In this document: positions 57,206-64,000 of the stretch, piece after piece | How positions within the stretch are numbered: the stretch's first letter is position 1 | Layout: every line of letters starts with the position of its first letter | Assembly (NCBI GenBank): GCA_022701365.1 | Contig: JAKUHH010000150.1 | Location: 1-64,000 of the forward strand | DNA length: 64,000 bases | Origin: Mycocentrospora acerina | Taxonomy: Eukaryota; Ascomycota; Dothideomycetes; Pleosporales | Direction of reading: 5' to 3' | Notes under the pieces: model-generated | Seen by the model: the letters and a program-made list of their open reading frames with translations, nothing else | Told to the model about the DNA's origin: nothing | Database searches by the model: none | Program-made: the position numbers and the translations under genes

Positions 57206-58473
57206 TTAGATACTCTGCCATGTGATAGCAAGTTTCTGCGCATGGTCGCCACCTGAGTATACAGACACCTGTGTACTTCCTGAAGCGACCGAATCCGCAC
57301 TCCACACAGCGTTTCCACCTGCCGCCAGACTCGTACCAGACGCAGTAAACCCTGTTGCAGTGGTCACACTAGTATCACAAGAAAGAGCACCGCCAACAAT
57401 AGCGCAATTACCCTTTGAACTTTTCAGTGTAAATCCACTGCTAAGCGTTGTCGCAGTAAAGGTTGCGCAAGTTCCAGTAGTGTACCACGTTCCTTTACCA
57501 ATGATGCATCCGTTCTTCACGCCGCCGACCGCGACATTCAAGTATCCCGTGCCACTGAAGGCAGTCCCAGGGGTTGACGTGCTGGTAGGCTGGGACGATC
57601 CAGCAGTGGTCGTAGTGGTGGTCGAGCCAGTGCCAGATTTAGGTAGGTATTTGATTCCCGTAGTTGGGCAGGTTGATTTTGTGCCGTCAGGGTTTGCGGG
57701 CACAAAATCACCAGTTTGCAAGGAGCCGCGCACATCGTAATGATACCAGATCTCGTTCAAGGCGCTGGATGTGCAGCCTAGCGTGACTTGCACACCGGGG
57801 CGGTTTTTAGCGAGCGCATCCTGGATCTGCTGGAAGGTGTAGGTGGTGGTGGTGCTGGGCGTAATACCTGCAGCAGCCAGCCACTTGTACGAGGGAAGTG
57901 TTTTGAAAAGGTCAACAGCTTTTTGGAAGTAGTCAGGGACTTCTTCGGTGGCTTTGTGGTCGCTGTAGCACTCGGGCTCAAGAGTGCTGACGCAGGTTCC
58001 ATGCTTCGACCACTCGTGGGACCAGAAAGACTCGTCGTTGCCCTGGTAGTCTTTCCAGTAGGTTTGCATGTAGCTTAGCAAATCCGTCTTTCCAAAGGAA
58101 TTGAGAATCGCCGAGATGTTGGTGTAGGCACGGGACGAGTCACAGTTTGCATCAAAGGTGCCGTCACAGTGATCAGGCCTACGCACAAGTCAGGTTTACA
58201 GCACAAGGCTCTTGTTGTTGATCGAACATACCACAGTCCATGTAGTGTCCAGCTATCCACTGGCCCTGTCACGGGCGCTGTATCCCAAAACTGAGTCTGC
58301 AGCAGCTGTCCACCCGGCGCATTGAAGCAGCACAGGTTCTGCACCACGGTCGTGTTGTGGCAGCTCAGCTGTGGCGAGGCGCAAGTTTGCAGGCGGGTGA
58401 AGCCTCCCTGGCCTAGCACGACATGGCCAGAGCCAACGAGGGCGAGCTTGCTGAGTGTCCTGAGAGAAGGCAT
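57206..58473 (-). CDS. Secreted RNase T2 with C-terminal extension
   Basis: Exons 58,473-58,232 and 58,178-57,206 (53-bp GTATGT-TAG intron) give a 404-residue protein. The intron falls inside the first active-site motif, which is HGLWPDHC (78-85) after splicing; the second is HEWSKHGTC (135-143). Their His residues perform the acid-base cleavage of single-stranded RNA. The N-terminus (LSKLALVGSGHVVLG) is a weak but plausible signal peptide. Multiple paired Cys (CASPQLSCHN, LCCF, TLGCTSS) fit the disulfide-rich fold. Residues about 270-300 are a Ser/Thr/Gly linker, and the last 100 residues (GYLNVAVGGVKNGCIIGKGTW onward) form the C-terminal domain found in many ascomycete RNase T2 enzymes. It is probably an extracellular or vacuolar nutritional RNase. 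No damage was seen. Confidence 0.93.
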
Positions 58474-61272
58474 GGCGGTTGATGTTTACTCTGCAGTCGA
58501 GGGTGCAGCAGTGCTTTAAAGTCCTCCCTGGCCCCAATTGCATTCGAATCCAGCAGCTGCTCCGCGCCCATGATGCCGGGCAGGTCCATATTGCTCGTTG
58601 CAGTAGCCTCGGCGTGCTCGACAAGCTTCTCAAGCTTTACGGAGCGCGCCTCTCCCGTAGCGGCAGCTCCTTCCTCACGCTGTCACGTTCGCGCATGTGA
58701 TTCGCGCGTCGCCTGCTCCGCGTGTGGTGGGCTATTATTGCATCTGGAAGGTAGCTAACTAGCTCGCCAGTGGCAGCAGATAGTCCAGCGGCATCGTCTG
58801 TGGATACGCCCAAGGTGTGCAGATTGTGCAGGACCCCGAGATTGGGATTGGAGGGGTGGTTGTATTCAAGGACAACGGCCACAGCCACACAGGGCGTAGT
58901 GCGGGGCATCACGCCGCACTTGGTGATGCGCCGCCGTGTTTCAGGCCTCGTGCCGATCAGCGGCCATGGGATGGCCAGTCAGCTGCTGATAGCGCGTGCG
59001 TGTGCTGTGGTTGTGCCTGGAAGATTTCTGCCTCTCTTATCAGCGACGCGCCGGGCGGCGAGATTGCGGGGAACCACCTTGGCACAGGTCATGGCCCGTG
59101 GCCGGCGAGATCCTACACGAGGCAGCAGTTGCCTGCAAGCAGGGCTGACAGGCACACCACTCACATACTTCCCAGCCTGCATGGCAAGCAATCCCTCAGC
59201 CTGGTCATGCCTAGCTCTACTTCTCTCCGCGTCGCACCCTGTTCTCTGCCCACATCTCACAGATAACAACCGCTCCTCACTTGAACGCCTTCCTAAACGG
59301 GCTGAGGACATTAGGTCCTGGACCATAAATGCAGCCTCACACGCATCTGCATCTGAAAATTTGCATCTGTTTTTGCTTGCTCTCGTAGGAAGCTGAAATT
59401 TTTATTCACAAAACCACAACCAACACCACACGGATTCCTTTTCGCTCATGTCAATACAAATTATACTTATTTCTGGAATCATCTTCTTTTGCACGAGCAC
59501 ACCCCGCTCGAGTCGCTGGCAGAGACACGAATACTGAGCCTACATAGTACCACCAAGAAGCATGGACAAAGTACCACTGTGTTCATAGGCACAGATGTCA
59601 ACAATAACTACACTACCCGCCCTACCAGAATCCTACGTGTTTTGATAAACTGATGTTGTGCTACCTTTTCTTTGAAGATTCTATTGCGTCAGCTACAAAA
59701 CAATCAGGCTGGAGCTCTAGTTCGCTAAGCACACAAGCGATGCTGATATCGACATTATGTCTAGACCCATCTTTCATGCGACGGGCGGGTCTACCCTCAT
59801 TTCTTGTCAGCCGAAGTCAGAAAATTTAGCTTTACCTTGTCCAACTGTTTCCGGCAAATACAACTTAAGCCAGTTTGGGTATCGTGGCCTGATTCTTCGA
59901 ACCGAACGTCTTCAATTGTGGTCTTATACGTTGCTGGGTTTTACCTTAGCGTCGACAGAATTTCTCATGCAGACATTCTGTTAAGATGGCAATTATGATC
60001 AAAAGTTCCACATGTAAACATCGGTTTCAAGGTTGGTAGAATCTTTTTGACAGGCTGACGTACAGATGTTAGAGCAAAAAATACAACAGTCACTTGTATG
60101 GGTCAAAATTGATCACTATGATGTTGAGAGCACTACCCATCTTGTCTAGATGGCATTATAGTTTACGTGCGGTTTTTTAGGCAGTTGATGAGCGTATGGC
60201 GCTTGATTGAGAAGTTGCACGAGTTCGATTCTTTGATAGCTCCCAATATGCAGTCAGAGGGGAAATGAGTAGTGCCAACGTAGCTAAGTAATGGGCTTAA
60301 GCAAAATCATTCGTAATGCTCAATCTGATGCAAAACATAGCTTGTATCGTCAGCTTCGCACCATTAATATCTCTCGAGCTTGATACTGCAAGTCAAAATG
60401 AACAGCTTACATTCAGATCAGATCAATGCTCCGAAAACTTCATTACTTTAGTCACTCCAAATACTCGTGCAAATGGTTTCTTCTGTTATCCGTGTTGTTA
60501 TCGCTCAGCTGAGGCCTAGCCGACTACTTTGAGTTCAATCTTTGTTGTGGCTTGTATATCAAGATCTCGTGGATCAAGTATAATGTAGTCTTTATCTAGT
60601 TTAAGTAGTTTAGTTTATTAAGACGGGCGGCTTTTGATTAATTTAGAATGTAGTTGATTGCTTGGAATACCTCTGACGACGGGTGAGATTTGAAAGATTA
60701 CTATAAATATGCATGGTTACGATGCAAGTTAGGAAATTTATTCTGTAGTCGTGTGATACCATTGTTAAAATTAGAGAAACGAGACGGCTTGTGTTGTCGA
60801 TTCTTCCATTGTCGAACCTCGTCTAGATTATTTTATCGCATTTGAGTTAGCATGGCCAAAACGTCTAGGAAGAAATGTTTATTGAAAAATTTAATTCAAC
60901 GTGACGCTTAATCACGTAACAAAAATTAGAAAAGGCACATTTACTTTTAGATAAACACATTGTTGATTTTCCCGTAGTTAATGCGACAGTTCTCGATTCC
61001 GTGACCAGTCTCACTCTTTTACGCCATACAACCTGTTTCAATACGTTCTTTTGTTATCTCCGCCATGTATCTGTAAACTTTCACTATATGTACTTCTAAT
61101 GCTCAGACGATTAAACCTATACATACATGCCCCATCTCATTATAAACATTTTTTCGATTGTGTTTGAAATAAAGGCTTTTCTTGCTGATGAATAGTTTAA
61201 TATAATAAAAAAAATCGTTCTTGTTTGAGTAGGATTGTGTACAACTATCATCACACTGATCTTAGCCACTAG
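58474..61272. other. Gene-poor region upstream of RNase T2
   Basis: 58,480-59,300 is GC-rich with frames open on both strands that resemble no family; it probably includes the RNase T2 promoter and leader. 59,300-61,270 is moderately AT-rich without supported genes or repeats. Confidence 0.45.
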
Positions 61273-62320
61273 ATGAAGCTTGACGTTTCAGAATTTAATG
61301 ACAGACTTTACATCGCCAATACGAACGTCAATGGTAAATATGGCCTCATCTTTTAGATCTGTGAAAAGCTATTTCTGCGTACTGAGGGGTGTTTGTTGTC
61401 GACGTATCTGTGGGAAAACTACGGATAGAATTTAGATGAGCTCCTCAGAGCACCGGCAGATGAACATTCAGGTTTCCAGATTTTCTTCAACGCAGATAAA
61501 ACTTCCACAATTTCAGGCGAAAATTGCAAAGTCAATATTGGGATAGATTTTTATCCATCAGGTCTCTTTGTTTGAAGCTCTCTACTCTACATCAGATCTT
61601 TCCGACCCACACATCTTCAATACAGAGTCCTTCAAAGACTAGTTTACTTCGGTCTCTCAAGGCACCACCAAGATCGGGCAAACAGAACACCCCGGTGCGT
61701 ACAAAAATATTCAACCTTTTAAAAAGTGCTTTAAGCTATTCTTTCAACTCATCTTATCAAGATTTGCTCCTGCCTCAGACGTGCGAGTCATCTAATAGCG
61801 GAACAGAAGTGACGTTTGTCTGCATTCAGGAATAGTTCAAACTTACAATTTTGTGGTCCTTTACTGGTGGAGAAAACTCCCTTTATGCTTACACAGAGAA
61901 GATAACGGTCGAGATTATAGATAATCGGTACGTATTGCGCTAGGAACAGAAACCTGACGAATGAGTACTGGAAGCTTTTCAACACATTGATATTTGACAA
62001 CAGCATAAACCGATATATATTGTAATCAGTCGCAGGATGGTGGCTTAAACATCGATTGCATGCCAGTAATACTGAAAATCTTTCTGAGCTTGAAAAGAAG
62101 TTGACAGATGCGGCCTGTTGTGTTCATTTCGAGGAGGAAGTAGCTTAGGTTATCTTCGCACTATGGATTGTATTTCTGTTGGAAGAAAGAGAGGAATGCC
62201 TACAACCGGTATACTCAAGTTCAACTGCAAATCTGGTGCTGAAAGATTAAAAAATTGTATACCCGACCAAAAAGCCACTCACCCGAAGTCACATCGCCAC
62301 GTATCGATCAAAAATTAAAA
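61273..62320 (+). pseudogene. Possible decayed coding region
   Basis: From an ATG at 61,273 a plus-strand frame is protein-like to about 61,575 with two TAG stops, including NLDELLRAPADEHSGFQIFF and CKVNIGIDFYPSGLFV. Protein-like text then moves to the next frame (about 61,576-61,790, SLYSTSDLSDPHIFNTESF and KKCFKLFFQLILSRFAPAS). A further 66-codon frame lies at 62,118-62,318. Shifting frames and TAG stops suggest an old pseudogene. I recognise no family, and the whole could be chance. Confidence 0.3.
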
Positions 62321-63521
62321 TTCTAAATTGAACTTATTTCGAACAGATTCTTAAGCCCATCAAATCTTGATTCTTCGAGGACGTGTCATATTGCAATTAT
62401 CCTAGCGTAGAAATTCTTGTTTGGAGGCGGATTCATAGCTGACATACTCTTATGAGACGTCGATTTGAAATACGGCATGGAAAGGTATGAGATTTCAACG
62501 CCAATACACCAGGGTCACTGTCAAACGTTTCATGATTTAAAGGAAATTCCCGAGTTGTGTTGTTTGATAGGTATATGCAAACCGAAGAGGGAACTAAGCC
62601 CTAAAGGCGATTAAGGGGGCACGGGACTCAATATTGACAGAGATTAGAATCGGCACCACCGCCGAGACCAAGCCATTTCTCTAAAGTTGCCGCTAACTCT
62701 CCAATATACTTTAATTTTTGCATCGTTGTCACTCATAAAGACTGAATTTCTCGTTTTGGCCGTGCAAATCATTGAGATAGAGAACAGACTGAGTAAGAAC
62801 GGCTTTGAAGAAGCTATTTTCAGAAGAAAGTTCCATCACAACCCAGCTTAACGCCTCACCTCCATCAGTCCGCATTCTTTAGCAGCAGGTTAAAATATCG
62901 GAGATTTTTCCGTTGTCGTTAGCGTCGGAAATTGATTTGACCATGGCACTACCTCCCAGTCGATGAGATCTCAAATCTCGTTGGTAGTATAAATCGGTGA
63001 AAGCCACATTTTTATTTATACTAGGTGCAGTATTCTTGTACGTTACAGGCGTTCGTGACCTTGTCGGCAATGTGAGCGACTTTCCGGAAGAATTATAACC
63101 GAGAACCCTCAAAGCGGTCAGTCAGTAAACCCCTCACTGCGGGTCTACTACAAAAATGAAAACATGGTGATAAAATAGGAAATTCGTTATCGCGACAACC
63201 TCAACAAAATCCAACTTGCCCATGAACGTGTGGTATCACAGATGCAGGGTTGGTTTTTCGATGTCGGAGTTTGCCCGAGATTCACCTATATAGGAAGTGA
63301 CTCTAGTTTTAGCTCTCCAACGTCAGGGCCCCTGCGGACACAGACAACTGTCTAGGATACAAATTTCAATGCACGTCTGTGACTTCAAATATTGAATCTA
63401 TTTCCGTAAGATTCAAAGTAAAATAAATTCAACAGCACAACCCAGCTCTTCTTACCTCCTACAAACCACAAACTTCCACAACCCGCCCTGCAACATACAC
63501 CGCCAACACCAAGTCATCGCC
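62321..63521. other. Intergenic region upstream of the right-edge SDR
   Basis: About 1.2 kb, no supported gene. The last 100 bp (CTTCTTACCTCCTACAAACC and a run of CA-rich sequence before the ATG) looks like a fungal 5' leader. Confidence 0.5.
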
Positions 63522-64000
63522 ATGCCGGTCTTGGCATCTAAAGGAGAGAAGTTACTGGATTTACTCAGTCTCAAGGGCAAGGTAGTCGTTGTCACAGGGG
63601 CATCGGGCCCAACGGGCATCGGTCTTGAGGCCGCTCGTGGCTGTGCTGAAATGGGTGCCGACGTTGCTATCACTTACTTCACCCGGGCTGAGGGCGGCCA
63701 TGAAAATGCAGAGGCACTAGAGAAAGAATACGGTATCAAGGCAAGGGCTTACAAGTGCGATGTTCGGAGTTGGGATTCGGTACAGAATACCATCAACACA
63801 ATTATCACAGAATTTGGGAAGATCGACTCTTTCATCGCCAATGCTGGCCGAACCACGGACTGCAGTGTTTTAGAAGGTTCCGTTGAGAGCTGGGAAGAGG
63901 TGGTACATGCAGATTTGAACGGCACTTTCTATTGTGCTAAAGCTATTGGGCCACATTTCAAGGAACGTAACACTGGATCTTTTGTCATCACAGCGTCCAT
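63522..64000 (+). CDS. Short-chain dehydrogenase/reductase, sorbose/mannitol reductase type (partial, runs off the right edge)
   Basis: The ATG at 63,522-63,524 opens 159 complete codons to the window end without a stop. Residues about 19-35 read KGKVVVVTGASGPTGIGLEA, a Rossmann motif in which two residues (Pro-Thr) are inserted relative to TGxxxGIG; this is common in the fungal mannitol dehydrogenase/sorbose reductase-like clade. NAG appears in FIANAGRTTD, and the window ends in the strand leading to the catalytic Ser (SFVITAS). The catalytic Tyr and Lys lie outside. By family the enzyme would reduce a ketose or other ketone with NADPH in the cytosol. It is not closely related to the SDR at 49,087-50,085. 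Confidence 0.88.
   Translation, partial: MPVLASKGEKLLDLLSLKGKVVVVTGASGPTGIGLEAARGCAEMGADVAITYFTRAEGGHENAEALEKEYGIKARAYKCDVRSWDSVQNTINTIITEFGKIDSFIANAGRTTDCSVLEGSVESWEEVVHADLNGTFYCAKAIGPHFKERNTGSFVITAS

Noticed and set aside
57222..57740. 172-codon plus-strand frame opposite RNase T2
   Set aside because: Antisense to the Ser/Thr/Gly-rich C-terminal domain, whose codons leave the other strand open.
60181..60260. Possible tRNA (GTTCGATTC-like T-arm text near 60,222)
   Set aside because: No matching acceptor stem or anticodon arm at the required spacing.

Overview
The window looks like a compartmentalised genome of a filamentous ascomycete (Pezizomycotina; a dothideomycete such as a pleosporalean is my best guess, not proven). 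The evidence is short GT-AG introns of about 50-135 bp with CTAAC-like branch points, Pezizomycotina-only families (DUF7580, 2EXR, DUF4267, bZIP/DUF3425), and long AT-rich tracts with the signature of repeat-induced point mutation (RIP): CpA to TpA changes on both strands that turn Gln codons into stops.

Layout. Positions 1-7,000 hold a minus-strand Gypsy pol/gag wreck running off the left edge and a second, probably Copia-like, wreck. A small GC-balanced island (7.0-8.4 kb) carries a DUF4267 membrane protein. At 9.0-11.5 kb is a PiggyBac-type DNA transposon with 58-bp inverted ends, and at 12.1-13.9 kb a Fot1/pogo transposon with 67-bp inverted ends and TA duplications. A second island (14.2-15.5 kb) carries a VOC/glyoxalase gene. 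From 15.6 to 28.3 kb is a nested block: a degenerate Gypsy is split by a second Gypsy chromovirus (18,716-26,066; 383-bp LTRs; GATAG target duplication), and the block is bounded by a long imperfect inverted repeat. A complete Copia follows (28,568-35,514; 316-bp LTRs; TAAAA duplication). Then come an intact three-exon epoxide hydrolase gene (35.9-37.2 kb) and a Tc1/mariner relic (38.9-40.2 kb).

From 40.5 kb on, the DNA is mostly ordinary gene-bearing sequence with small MITEs: a cytochrome P450 (three exons, one apparent frameshift), an NTF2/SnoaL-like protein, a bZIP/DUF3425 transcription factor, an SDR oxidoreductase, a truncated 2EXR gene, a head-to-head pair of NLR-type genes (a broken zinc-finger/TPR gene and a DUF7580 gene), a secreted RNase T2, about 5 kb of gene-poor DNA, and the start of a second SDR at the right edge.

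The epoxide hydrolase, P450, NTF2-like protein, bZIP regulator and SDR (perhaps also the VOC protein) make a plausible catabolic or secondary-metabolite gene group now separated by transposons; no backbone synthase is in the window. The least expected signals are coding-like antisense frames between pol and the 3' LTR in both LTR retrotransposons.
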